NCBI GenBank assembly: GCA_039619475.1
Contig: CM077116.1
Span: 299,130,464-299,194,463 of the forward strand
Direction of reading: 5' to 3'
Length of the DNA: 64,000 bases
DNA from: Icerya purchasi
Lineage: Eukaryota > Arthropoda > Insecta > Hemiptera > Monophlebidae
In this document: in pieces, positions 35,046 through 47,605 of the stretch
How positions within the stretch are numbered: position 1 is the first letter of the stretch
Layout of the letters: each line of letters opens with the position of its first letter
Notes under the pieces: model-generated
What the model saw: the letters and a program-made list of their open reading frames with translations, nothing else
What the model was told of the DNA's origin: nothing
Databases searched by the model: none
Translations under genes and position numbers: made by a program

Positions 35046-36860
35046 TACGGATGCAAATCGAATACTAGGAAAGAAAGTGAAGTTGAAATTTATGCTTAAA
35101 CAAAAACGCATTAATATAGCGTTAATAGCGGAAACCCATTTAACCTCAAACAATAAATTTTTTATAACCGATTACATTACTTATTATAACTGCAGTCACC
35201 CGGATGAAACAGTCCATGACAGAGCGGCTGTACTAATAAGAAAGGAAATAAAACACTTCCTTTCTTACCCTAGTTCCTCTCCTCAAATTCAAATTACGAC
35301 TATTACGTTTAGCAGTTTCTTGTCTCATATTTCGTGTTTGCAGCAATCTTCCGGTATATAAAATAAATGAAAATGAACCCACTGTTCGTCTAACGAGTAT
35401 TGGAAAGGAGTTCATATGTGGGGGCGACTTTAATGCCAAGCGTACTCATTGGGACTTAAAATTAACAAATCAAAGAGGAAACCTTTATACATAATTTAAA
35501 TTTACAAGTAAGTCGTAGCCCCTAAAGACATACTGGCCGCCGCATCTTAACAAGTTACCGAATATACTCGATTTCTTTGTCAGCATAGGTGTTAAAAAAT
35601 ACTCCTATTTCTGCAAACCCATGACGAACTTATTTCTGATCACGCTCTTGTTAATTTAATTCTAGATTCAGTTCCCATTCAAACCTATTCTAATCAACCG
35701 TTAACAAAAAAAAAAACAAAACAAATTGGGATCTATTCACAGCGTCCTCTTGAACGACTGCCTAAAAGCTAATGTTTCTCTAAAGACGAAACTTAATATT
35801 GACTGCCGAGTGCAATCTGTAGCTCAAGCTATACAACAAAGTGCTAAAAATTCCGCGAAATTCTGAGACACACCCAGCAAAAAGAAATAACTTTATCTTC
35901 CAGCAGTAATTCGCAAAACTAATAGTTGCAACAAGAAAAACAAGAGCCAAGTGGTAAATTCTTAGATATCGTAAAGAATATAATTTTCTAAGGAACAAAA
36001 TGAAAGCTAAAAAATTACGGAATATATGAGAACATCCTTCTAAATTCATTTTAAACAGCTAAGCGTAAAATACAACTCATTATGGAGAACAACAAAAAGC
36101 ATCTTAAAAGAACACAGCACGGCTTTTTCCTTGCAGAAAGATTATAGCGAATGAATCAGAAGTGAATGCGGTAAGGCATGTTTCTTTACCGAACACTTTT
36201 CCGACGTTTTTAAACCGCACGGTGATACTTCAAATAAGAACACTGAGGAACATCTTCAGCAGTACTTAAAAGCCGTACCTTAATTCTTTCCGCCTATCAA
36301 AGCATTTTTACTTGCCGAAGAGGAACAAGTCATAAAGTGGTCACCTACTAACAAAGCTCCTGGTAGCGGTAATGTAACCAATATAATATTGAAACATCTA
36401 TACAGAAATATTTTTATTCGAATTCTTCATCTAGTGCAGTAATTCGTATTTCTTACTGAAAAAGAATAGTCGTTGCGTTGCGGAATTTTGTTTCACAATT
36501 TCGTTTCGCGAGCGATTTTTAAGACGTTTCACGTCAGAAGTCAGTAGTAATCATGGTGCTAAGATTAAATAAGCCAGCTATTAAAGTCTTGTCCTATAGA
36601 CCTATAAGTCTCTTGCGTTCAATGTCAAAAATCTTAGAAACACGCATTTTACGAAGACTGCAGATAACAACACTACAAGAAGCGCAAATAATTTCAACAT
36701 TCAAGAAGCGACATTCCACTATTCACCAGTGTCATCGGGCTGTTGATGCTACTACTTCTTGTTTTCAAACCGGCCGTTATTGCGTTGTTGTATTTCTTGA
36801 TGTATGTCAGGGCTTCGTTAAGGTCTGGGGCACTAGGGATTGTTATATAAGCTGAAGAAA
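35046..36860 (+). pseudogene. Jockey-type non-LTR retrotransposon ORF2 (endonuclease and start of RT), decayed
   Basis: The plus strand shows the endonuclease start DANRILGKKVKLKFMLKQKR, then INIALIAETHLTSNNKFFIT and HPDETVHDRAAVLIRKEIKH, then ICGGDFNAKRTHWDLKL (the GGD-NAKH-HW block) and LPNILDFFVSIGV. Further on lies the reverse transcriptase entry (KVLSYRPISLLRSMSKILET; HSTIHQCHRAVDATT; YCVVVFLDVCQGFVKVW). In the last block the catalytic D of FLD is kept but the following QAFD motif is QGFV. Multiple frameshifts and a roughly 100-base foreign stretch near 36440-36550 break it. The AxDD part is absent. Confidence 0.88.
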
Positions 36861-36929
36861 TTGCTATTAGATAACCTCTATGCCCTTATACTAGAGTAAT
36901 TAAAAATACATCAAATAGAAAAGCTACGG

Positions 36930-38300
36930 GCGAAAATAGAACATCAGTCGATTTGAATAAACTTATGTCAGAAAAAATGGCAAAGTGAATATATTGCATA
37001 TTTTGAATACGGTATACTATGAAAATAAACTTCCCGAAGACTTTAGGAAAATCAATTTCATTGTAATACCGAAAGCGCGTAACTCGAAAAAATGTTCAGA
37101 AAATCGAACAATCGCCCTAACGACCCACACTTTAAAACTGCTATTAGCAAATTATTAGATAAATTTTTATGTAAAACGCAGTTTGGTTTTATAGCAAATA
37201 AAAGCACTAGAGACGCCATTATACTATTCTCAAAATGATCATATAGAGAGCTTTAAATATAAACAGAGAGGTATTAGTATGTTTCATAGAGATTATGTGA
37301 GAAAGCTTTTGATAGAGTTGATCATGTGAAACTATTTAAAGTATTGCAAAAATACGATATCGATATCCAATTAATAAAAAAGTTGTATTGGGAGCAAAAA
37401 GCAAATGTAAAAATAGGAAGAGAATATTCCGAAAAGGGCGTTGCAATATGAAAAAAAAGGTGCCAGACAAGATTATATATCCTTTGTCTCCTAGACTATT
37501 TAATGCATACGTAGAAGAAATTATAAAATCTCCAAAAATAAACACAATGGGTCTTAAAATATATGGACTTAAAATAAGTAATATTACTTACGCAGATAAT
37601 AAGTACTGGTAGCGGAAACGGAGAAACAAATGCAGAAGATGCTAGATACTATAAATAAAGAAGAACGAAAATATAACATGAAAATAAACATAAACGAAAC
37701 AGAAATCATAAAATTTAGTGGACATAAATCTGGAAAATCGAAAGTGAAAATAGATGGACAACAACTAGAAAATGTGAAACAATGTAAATATTTAGGAGTT
37801 CTGATCCTAAAAAATGGGCGTGACAATAAAGAAATATCTTCCAGAATAATAACGGCCAGACAGGTGTTTGGAAATTTGGAAAGAGTTCTGAGAAATAAGA
37901 AGATAAACTTGGAAACAAAAAAAAACAAATATTGCGTTATGTTTGGTCCATGTTGCTTTATTCATCGGAAACCTGGACAATAAATACAAACTGCGAAAGG
38001 AGAATTAATGCCGTTGAAAAGAATTCTGTGGACAGATTAACCAACCGAGAGGTGATGAATAAGTCGACAGGTTGCAATTAATGAATGATATACAAAGAAG
38101 AAAAATTAAATATATCGCTCACAAAATCCGAGAAGAGGGTAAAATTCAAGGAAAACCACTTAGAGGAACAAAAAGGACGGAACTAACTACCACAAATATA
38201 TTTTTCGATTAATTGATTCAGCCAGATTGTGATGGTATATTCGGTATGATAGCTCTGAGGAATAGTAACCCTCGTGGATTTGAATCCGTTAAATTTTTAC
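36930..38300 (+). pseudogene. Second LINE ORF2 remnant (reverse transcriptase to C-terminus)
   Basis: Plus-strand frames give ENRTIALTTHTLKLLL, then the motif-A region (AFDRVDHVKLFKVLQKYDID), LIKKLYWEQKANVKIGREYS, LSPRLFNAYVEEIIKS, LKISNITYADN (one residue short of YADD; the second D is N), MLDTINKEERKYNMKINI, CKYLGVLILKNGRDNKEISS and a broken WSxLLYxSETWTI region. It ends in a (TTA)n tract at about 38300. This is a different clade from the Jockey piece immediately upstream and resembles the LINE at 6843-7430. It has multiple stops. Confidence 0.85.
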
Positions 38301-38481
38301 TTTATTATTATTATTATTATTAATAATAATATTAAATGGAAGTTATGTTTTTTAAAATTATATTTTTATTAATTTCCTACACTATCTTTTTTAAATAACT
38401 GACTGCTGAAAAATATGGTGATTAATTATAAATAAACGGACACGCGCAAAAAAAGGTTGATTAAAAATATTATAAATTGCA

Positions 38482-40012
38482 TGTGACACTCTGTTGCGGC
38501 TGCTGTATTGTCGTTGGTCTTTGCTGGTAGGCGAGCGTACGTTGGCGGTTCTGTCTTGATTCTCAGTGAATTCAGGGAGGAGATTGGATAATCAAATTTG
38601 TAATAATTTACGAATATTAGGGAACCGACAAACTAGAAAATCGAGTTTGGGCGTAATCTCGTTACTAGTACACTTTTATTTGTTTATTTATTTTTTTTCG
38701 ATCAAACTTGTTACGGTTACAAGACGGACTAGATCTCTTTTCGAAAGAGTCGATATTATTCCGCGACTTGACGAAGATTGACTTTAATTTTCAATGATTT
38801 TTGTATCATTCCGTTTTTTCTTTCGAACTGAGACCATTTTGTAGGAAAACTATAGCCAAGTTTACAACTTTATATTTAAGCCCTCGGGGCGCCGAAAGCT
38901 AGAAATTTTTGAACAGTTTTTTTTTCTTTTTTCCAAGTATGTGGTATATCGATCGAAAGATTTCTCAGGAACGAACCCGTACTACCTTCGGAAATTTTTA
39001 CTTTTTTTTTTCTTTTTCGAAAAGCGTAATTATTATATAGCGAATACTGTAGGGAGATATTTCATTTGTTTTGAAAAATGAAAAAATTGAAAATAATAAG
39101 TGTTAAAGAAAAAAGGTATAAATTTTATATTTTTTGTATTGCGATGTGTGTAATTCGGGTTCGAGTATTGAAACTTTTGCCTTTAAAAAACAGAGTTTTG
39201 TTGACAAGATATCATCATGGTTTGTGTAACTAAACTCTTTTCACTACATATATCTTAAGCAGTTCTAATCAAGGATTTGAAAAGAATCAATAGCAGTTAA
39301 TTTCTCTTTTTAGGATGATTCACTTTTGTTTTCATACAGATCGTTCCTATTCCCTATATTCGATTTCAGGTATACATTACTGGGAGGACAGTAACTAGAC
39401 TACTTTCGGTTTATTAGTCGAGCACACCTTAACTTCTATGCTGCTATTGCTTTCCAAAGCGTAATATCACTAATTACGAGTACTACACATTAATAGAATT
39501 ACTCGGAAGATCTGAACATAATGGAAAATAAGAAAGGAATTAATGAACCGGTAAATTCTTATTTTTCGACGATTGCACGTTATTTCTATAATTTCTTAAA
39601 TTTTAATTAATTTGATACACAGTCGAAACTATTGCCGACTACCGTATCTTCTTATTGGACAATTTTTTCCCAATTTTCCCAATATTACTGAAGTCTATTG
39701 GTTGTGTTTGCTAGAGCTACACTCCGTCTCTTTTATGTGATGTTTTAGGTTTCCTTCCGAACAATTATAATGTATTTATTCTTTCGAATAAACAAAAATT
39801 ATTAAGATAAAACGTATGTAAATTATAACATTTAGTTCTAATGTATTTTTGTATTTTTAAGTACAACGTTTATTTTGACGATACGGCGCATCTATTTGTT
39901 TACAGTTACGAATAAATTAGCGAAATAGGAATTTACATAAAATAAATAAGTGATAATATAATACATTATGTAGTGTATAATCACATGTAAATTAGAATAA
40001 CAGAGTGTCGCA
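38482..40012. mobile_element. Possible solo LTR or similar element with TG...CA ends
   Basis: The left end TGTGACACTCTGTT and the right end AACAGAGTGTCGCA are inverted repeats of 14 bases with one mismatch, beginning TG and ending CA as LTRs do. The interior contains a copy of the dispersed GCGCCGAAAGCT unit (38838-38960) and AATAAA signals near 39785. There is no matching target duplication and no second LTR in the window, so the call is tentative. Confidence 0.35.
38838..38960 (+). repeat. Dispersed repeat copy (GCGCCGAAAGCT family)
   Basis: Contains TTTAAGCCCTCGGGGCGCCG and AAAGCTAGAAATTTTTGAAC followed by a T-run and a GTGGTATATCGATCGAAAGA-like segment, matching copies in the 50-51 kb array. 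Confidence 0.7.
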
Positions 40013-40259
40013 GGTGAATTTTAAAATCGATCTACTCACGAGAGGGATAAACGATTAAGAAATTGAAAAAAATATTTGCGTACTAAACGAATTATTAAAT
40101 AAAGACGATTAGAATGGTAGAAACTGAAAATATCGCTAAATATTGCAAATCGGTAGGTTTCTGCTGAAATTTCGTAGTCCCAAATTTTACACAAACTTAA
40201 GTTTGTAGTAATATAACATTTTTCGCTCGCAACGTTATTACTATTATTATTATTATTAT

Positions 40260-40403
40260 TGTAATTATTAATATAATTATTATTGTAATTATTAATATAA
40301 TTATTATTGTAATTATTAATATAATTATTATTGTAATTATTAATATAATTATTATTGTAATTATTAATATAATTATTATTGTAATTATTAATATAATTAT
40401 TAT
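40260..40403. repeat. 24-bp tandem repeat, six units
   Basis: Six nearly identical copies of a 24-base unit beginning TGTAATTATTAATATAATTA, flanked by (ATT)n. It begins 36 bases downstream of the MIEAP-like stop codon (minus strand), so it lies in that gene's 3' UTR. On the minus strand it would read as asparagine-rich, but the real protein ends before it. Confidence 0.95.
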
Positions 40404-40438
40404 TATAATTATTATTACAATTATTATTATTATTATCG

Positions 40439-43400
40439 TTACGTAAGGACAACTGCTTTATGAACGCAAGGACCCGACGGGCCTTCCAATAAAGCTGGCC
40501 ACAAATAAGTTCTGATTTGGTCGTTTTCATTTTTCGACATGTGATGTCGAACATGTAGATCTCTCCGGAACATTCTCTGCTCATATTCTAGAACGTAACA
40601 CGGAACCTGAAATGATATTTAACATTTAGAAAAATCGTTAACATTTAGTTCAGTAAATACTTTTTGTTAATAAAATTATTTCATAAAAACGTTAAATTCC
40701 ATTATAGTCATGCCGTACGTCCCATGTCACATCTCAAGGTTGAAAATTTCACGTTTATTTTAATTTTACCGATTTTTCGAACATAGCTTTAATTCTAACA
40801 TTCCCTACCGGTGGTACCGGCGGCGTACTTGCTCTTAATACTTCAGCAAATTAACAATATCATTAAACACATTCGTAAAAGTTAAAAACGTCACTCTTCC
40901 CTCGCTATAGCAGGTGTTGTAAATGTAATTAAAAATTTTGTTTCTTCCATATTCGGAACGAAAGTTCCTGAATTTTCTTTTCTTCTTTTTACTTTAATCT
41001 AACGTCGTATTTCAACGCGGGATAGCGGGGTTCGAATTTAATTTTTTCGAAGTGAAACATCACAGTCTAACCAACTTCGCTGACTTCCTTTTTTTCTTAA
41101 AACCTAGAAGTAAACTGATTTTACGAAACTTTTGTCGAATATAACGTAATCGAAAACAACAAAAAAAAAAAAAAAAAACAAACGAAAAACGAAAGTCTTT
41201 AATTTCTTAATTTTCTGACAAATAAAATTTCTAGATAAAAACTGACACAGCTAATAATGAAGCCTATAGAAAACGACACACACCGTAAGGCGCAGTCTAC
41301 CTGCACCGCTGTTTATATTTTCTCCAAATAAATGTTAAAGTACCTCCAGTTACAGCCAGCTCTTTACATTGGTTATTTAAACACATCCTTATCCTGCAGA
41401 CTTTCAGCAAACATGTAGAACATTCCCGAAATAACAAAGTTACAAATCTCGTACTCGATTTGTTCCAAACTTACTTTATAATGCTCTTCTTCCTTTCCAG
41501 TCTACCCTTAAATTCCCAAGTTTTGTGTATTCGATTACAAGCTATCCTGGCGATCACATACATTCACTATTAAAGTGAAGTACTTTAATCTTTTTTTTAT
41601 TCTTAAGCATTTTATTGAACCGAAACTGCAACATTCATCGCAAACTGCTTCGATTTATTCATAATCCATTACTTTAGCTTCGAGATCGTATTGCGCTCGG
41701 TCTGTTCACTGTTAAAAGTTACGCTTCAATTAAAGCTATTAGATTCCATCTACTAGCACACTCTCCGCACAACATCCAGAGAACTCACACGACTTCTTTG
41801 TTTTTTAGTATGTGCAATTTGTTAGACTATCTTCATCCGATCACAAACAACGTGAAGCTTTTCTCATTTTCTTACGTCCTTTCCAGTTCCATCGAACAAT
41901 CTTCCCTTGTTTTTTTATATTCCACAAAAGATTCTTTGCCTGAGGTAGCTAATCTCTTTTTTTACAACATACGGGCACTCTAACTTTTTCCTGCCGAAAT
42001 TGTACAAAGGTTCCATACCTTCCGATAATAAATTGAAAAACTTGCTAAAAAGAAAACGCTAAGCAACATCCATCGCTGGAAGAGAGTCAAATTCGTTCAG
42101 CATCACACAGTTTTACAGTTCAACAACCAAAATGACACTAATATGTATACGTTACGCGTTAATCTGAATGAAAAGAAAATCGAATCTTTAATTACCTGGT
42201 TAGATAACGCCCACGCTAATCTAACGGAATCTTTAATGTACTGCAACAAACCGGTACATGTTTTTAGGCAAGGATAATCGTACAGCGTTGCCCATAATTG
42301 TGTGCTGACTTCCTGTAATTAAAAGCAAAAAGTTCAAAAAAAAAATCCGTTAATCTCTTATCATTCATTGTTTCGTTTTTCCCGATTTGTAAAGTTATTA
42401 ACGATTTTGCTTTTTTTTTTTTTTTTTTTTTACTTTTCTTTTTTTTTTTTTAAACTTAAGCTTTGACACCACATGTGATGGTGTTGTACATGTTGAGAAA
42501 TGCAAATTTGGAATAAGACAATGAAAATAAACAAAGGCGTGTTTAAAATTCGACAGCGCGCGACTTTTTAAAATACTACTGAAGAATACAGTTGCGAGGA
42601 AATAATTTAATTTCGGTTTTCCAGACAAATCACATTAGCTGCGGCTAAAATGAAGCTGAATATATGCCGTGCAGAAAAATAAGTGGATAAAGCGAAGAAT
42701 AATTTTCGTTCAATGTAAAGAGTGGTAATTTTCAACCGTACGAATAAACACAGTTTGAATGCAACAACCTATACGTAATAAAAACGGGGTTTTAAATCAG
42801 TCTTTATTTCGTTTTTCATTTCGTTAGAAGTTATATCAACCCGTTTTCTCATATTTATTTTTTTCTGTTCAAAAATGAAATATATATGAAAAAATAACAA
42901 AAAACAGAACTGTCTAAATATTGCGATCGACAAATATGTATTTACGCATAAAAAAAAATTATGAATATAAAGGATTTTTTTTCTTTTCTTACGGCTGTGA
43001 AAAAAACTCACGTAATCTAAACAAAATTTTCAGGAATACTATTGTCATCACTTGGAAATTATGACAAAGGTAATCCGGTAGAATGAAATTCACAACAGTA
43101 TATAATACAAGCTTATAATACATATTTTAGGTAAAATGGAGATTTTGCACGAATAATATAAGCAAAGCTGTTTGGCTACCAAATCAGAGGTGTCATAGGT
43201 TATCGAGACTTGTCTCGTTCCGGATCCGAATCGCTCTCAGGTTTATACCTAATCTGAAATTAAATCGGGTACCAGAGAATTATCTGGGGGAAGGTAAAGA
43301 CGGATAATCCAAAAGTAGAAAGGAACATGCCTCAGTATTCTCCTCAGAGATCCATTAGGCTTAGTAGCATTATGGGAAGCTTAACTTCACAATATCCGTT

Positions 43401-46400
43401 ATACTTTATCAAGGGTATATGAGACTTGCTTTACGAGATACATTTACGCTACTCTCAGAATTTTGATAACAACTACGTAGTCATTGACATGGTCTGTATG
43501 TTGCCAACTTGTTTTTATTTAATTTAAACTTTCAAAATTAATCTCGAGCGATACAAACTTCATAAAATTACATAATTTAATTATCACTTTAATTTTTTTT
43601 TCTACGGTGTAAATTTTAAATTTCACGTTTAGAAATAATTTTTCCGAATATCTAATATTAAACATCATTATATCAGGCTCTTGAATCGTTATTGTTTTAA
43701 TTGTTTACATTTTTCTGCGAAACGGACAATAAAAATCGTACGTTTAAAAATTAACCGGATTTACGGAAAATCACGCTTGAAATTGATTAATTCTCTTCTC
43801 TTTTAAACATTTTTGTTAATTCGCTGTCGGCTATGTAATTCGTTAGATCAAGTGTATAATAAGACGTGAATACGTATCACAGTCTATCCGTGAAAGTTAC
43901 ACTCCACTTATGTGGTTTCATGAGACCATTGTTGTTTTTAATGGTCGAATCTTCGTTGAGTTTTCTAAACGGTTAACCGCAATTTAATATTTAGTTTCCT
44001 GCGTCGCTTTTTTACGTATCGCGGAGCGCTTAGGTGATTAATCTTAATATCTGATCGGATGCGGTTGAATTAAAAGTAGATAAGTATAGTAGATTTAAAA
44101 ACGCAACAACTTTAGTCGAAAAGATGTGAACGAGATCAAAGATGACACCTATCAGTTGCCTGTACACAGTTTCTCATTTACGTCGAACTGTACTCAGTGT
44201 TGCGTAACAATTATGATATAGGCGATGATTGGGAAGATATGACAGCAGCCGAGATTCGTGTTTAGCACAAAATATAAGTTTCCGTTCTGATTTTTGCGGA
44301 AGAATCGACTCGTCATTAATACATTAATCGCCTCTTAGACTGAAGTTTCTTGGTTTCGATTCACTGATACGCAGTAAGATTAAGAATAATAGATTATTAT
44401 ATTTTTGTCGGGGAAGAATTTTAACATTAGCGAATTTTCAATTTTAAGGCGTGAATGTTATTTAATCTAAATTTTCCGACTCCAAAGTTTTTGTGTAATT
44501 TATCCGTTATTAATGAATATATCTCCACTAAATATGTAACGAAAATTACACCTTCGTTATTCCAACATAATTATCTTATTTTATTTAATTAATATTTCGG
44601 CATTCAATATATGATTTTTTTAATACCATCATTTAACTAACTCATCGTGTACACATATATTGGTTGCGTATTATTATGCCTTGTTGTTATTGGACCTTTT
44701 TTTTTTAGCCTAATGCAGACGCAAGAAAATTGTAAATAAACAAATAAATAAATTGGCGAATCTTCCGGTTTAGTCGAAGAAACATTTAAGATAAATTTCA
44801 TTATAATTTTGTCACAGATACTATACAGGCGTTACGGGGAGCGGTTTTATAATCGGAAACACCATACTCGTCGTTGGAGCATGAATAAAGGTTTCAGAGC
44901 AAATTTTGCTATATATAAATATTGATAGACAACTAAGTTAAAAAAAAAATGAAAGATTTTTTCATTTATTAAGCCGAAGTTTGGTGTTTTACGCTCAAGA
45001 AAAACAGTATCCACAAATGATTAACCCCGTGCATTCGTTTCGTTTCCTCTGTTCATATCGATCCGCTGGCTTCTAGTACAGTCGATATATATATAATATA
45101 TAAATATAACTCGGCCATTTTGGCCTCGCATCTTGCTTTCATTTCTGTCACTTTCTCTTCTATACTTTGTATAAAATGATCAAAATTTACAACGTAATTC
45201 TTCCTAGCATCAACACAAAAAAATTACACAATCGCAAAAATCCTATCCTAACATTTAATTTTCATTATATAAAATTAAGACATTGTTTCGCTACATTTTT
45301 CGTTACATAAAATTGTGACATTTTTTAAAGAACAATAACAAAAATCCTATAAAATATAACAAACGTTACATAAAATTGGGACATTTTTAGGGACGTTTTT
45401 TAGGGACGTTTTTTAGGGACGTTTTTTAGGGACATTTTTCGTTACATAAAATTGGGACATTTTTTCTAATGGGGGGTAGCCTAAGAATTACGTTGTAATT
45501 AATATATACATATATATGTGTTTTATAAAAAAATTTTAAAAATGAATTAATATATACATAAAATCGATGACCTCACCGACACTTTTGGATTTTTAGAGAT
45601 AGTTTTTCTGTTATTCTTAAAATGAGGTAGAGTCTCACACCGAGGAAGCTGCAAAGCTAGGGTTTACAGTGTACTGAGCTTAATGGGGATATCTGAAAAG
45701 AATATTGTAGACTATTTGTATATCTTTCTCCTGGCCTCGCCTTTACTTTCCTAGATTTCGCTAATACTCAATTTTATTTCAGATTAGACATATATACTTG
45801 AGAGCGACTAAGATCGGGAATGAAACAAGTCTCGATAATCTACGACACCTCCAGTTTGGTAGCCGAGCACCTTAACCGCGCTATCTGTTATCCTTATAGA
45901 AAATTTCAACTGACTACGTCACTCTTAAAAAAAATTAATTTACAATTTGCATAGCAATATTTCTGCTACAACTTCAGTTACCTATATTTCATAACGGGGT
46001 TTTTCTTAACAATTTTTTAGTACTGCTTTTTCATGTTACTGCTAGTATAAAAATGACGTCATTAAAAATCAAAAATTTTTAAGAACAATTCAAAATTATT
46101 TGTACTATACATATTAGTTAAAACTTTTAAGCAAGATGTTTTTGGTTAGTTTTTTTTTTTTTTTTTTAGTGGTTTTTAAAAATTTGTATTAAATTTTAAA
46201 ACAATGCAAATTATTATTCAAATTAAATTACTCTAAACTGAAGGAATTGAAATCATTGCAAAATGAAAGTTTGTTTCGTTTAAGTATTCTTTTTTGTCGC
46301 GTTTAAATTAGAATTTTTTATTTTATTTTTTTGTTAAACTGTTTGTACGTGAATTTATTTTATATAACGATTAACTGGTATAGCTCATAATAAAGTATGT

Positions 46401-47571
46401 CAAACATCCCTTAACCTTATCTCACTTCTTAAGATGATTATACAGATTGTCCTAAATACCAGAGATTGAAAAGCTAAATAGAAATTTTATCCATTTGATA
46501 GTGCTGTACGTTTATTAAGCGCTTGAGCCAACGAATTCGCGAAAAAAACAGATGTTGTCAAATTGATCAAATTTTCACTTTGGTTATCTGCTAAATACGC
46601 GTATTTAAGATTTTACGTTTTCTCAAGACCACTAACATATTCCACTCCATCTAACTCTTATCTTATCCGTGCCTCTGGCCTAGGTGACAGTACACGGCAC
46701 GCTAATCAAAGAAGAAGATTCGGTCATCAGATACTAGAGATATGAGAATGGTCTGACACCTCATAGTTTCATTTTTAAGGCATTCTATCACCAGAGATAA
46801 TGTCTTTTTGTCCCGGAGCTAATTTAAATGCGCCAAGAAAAATTGTAAACCGCAATTAAAATAATTTTAACAATAGTCAGCGCGTGTCTTCCGAATTCCT
46901 GCTGGTTTTGACAGAGATTTTAAATGAAATAATTAATAGATTTTTAGCGTGTAATCAGGTACCATTTTTATCGTATACGAAAAAGACGCTAAATTCTACG
47001 ATAAGTGTTCTTAATAATAACCTTCGAAATAATAAATTTAGGGAAAGTGTTGAGAAAAAAAAAATATATATTAAAGGTAAATTTTTAACCAGTGTATACG
47101 TGGATGTGTATAATAATAAGTAGTGTGTTGGTCGATTAGACTTAACGTTAAATGAAAACAATGAATAAACCGTACCTCTATACAAAAGCTAATGTCGAAT
47201 GTATCGACGGTTCTTCGCAGGTACGTCGAAATTGCCGCTTCTAATTCATTTTGCGAAGGCCCGGCGGGAGCTGGATTTAATAACAACTGCTTCACTTGTT
47301 CCATTTTTTGTGACAACAAGGCCTGACTGGAACGAAATGCTAGCTACGTGCACCAATAAAAAAGCGATTATTTGTTTATGAAAAGAGCATAAAATAAATT
47401 AAATACGTCGGCTATTAAAATTTTATTAAACGTGCAGATAATTGAAAAATGCTTTAGTAAAATATTTTTTTTTTATAATAAAAAAAAGAAGAAGAAGGGG
47501 TTTAACTCGAAAATTAAATTAAACTCACTATTTTGCCAGATTAAAAAATATTGCTTTTTTCTTTCTTCGAA

Positions 47572-47605
<34 letters not shown>

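Noticed and set aside
38566..38781. 71-codon frame inside the LTR-like block
   Set aside because: No homology motifs, and it includes a T-run; likely chance.
40260..40403. Regular direct repeats resembling a CRISPR array
   Set aside because: There are no unique spacers; it is a simple tandem repeat in a eukaryotic 3' UTR.
40036..40584. 182-codon open frame rich in asparagine
   Set aside because: It overlaps the true last MIEAP-like exon in another frame and its Asn runs come from the 24-bp AT tandem repeat in the 3' UTR.
47081..47342. Considered as a complete 82-codon minus-strand gene starting at an internal ATG
   Set aside because: It is an internal exon: the frame continues upstream to an AG acceptor at 47344 and ends at a GTACGG donor.
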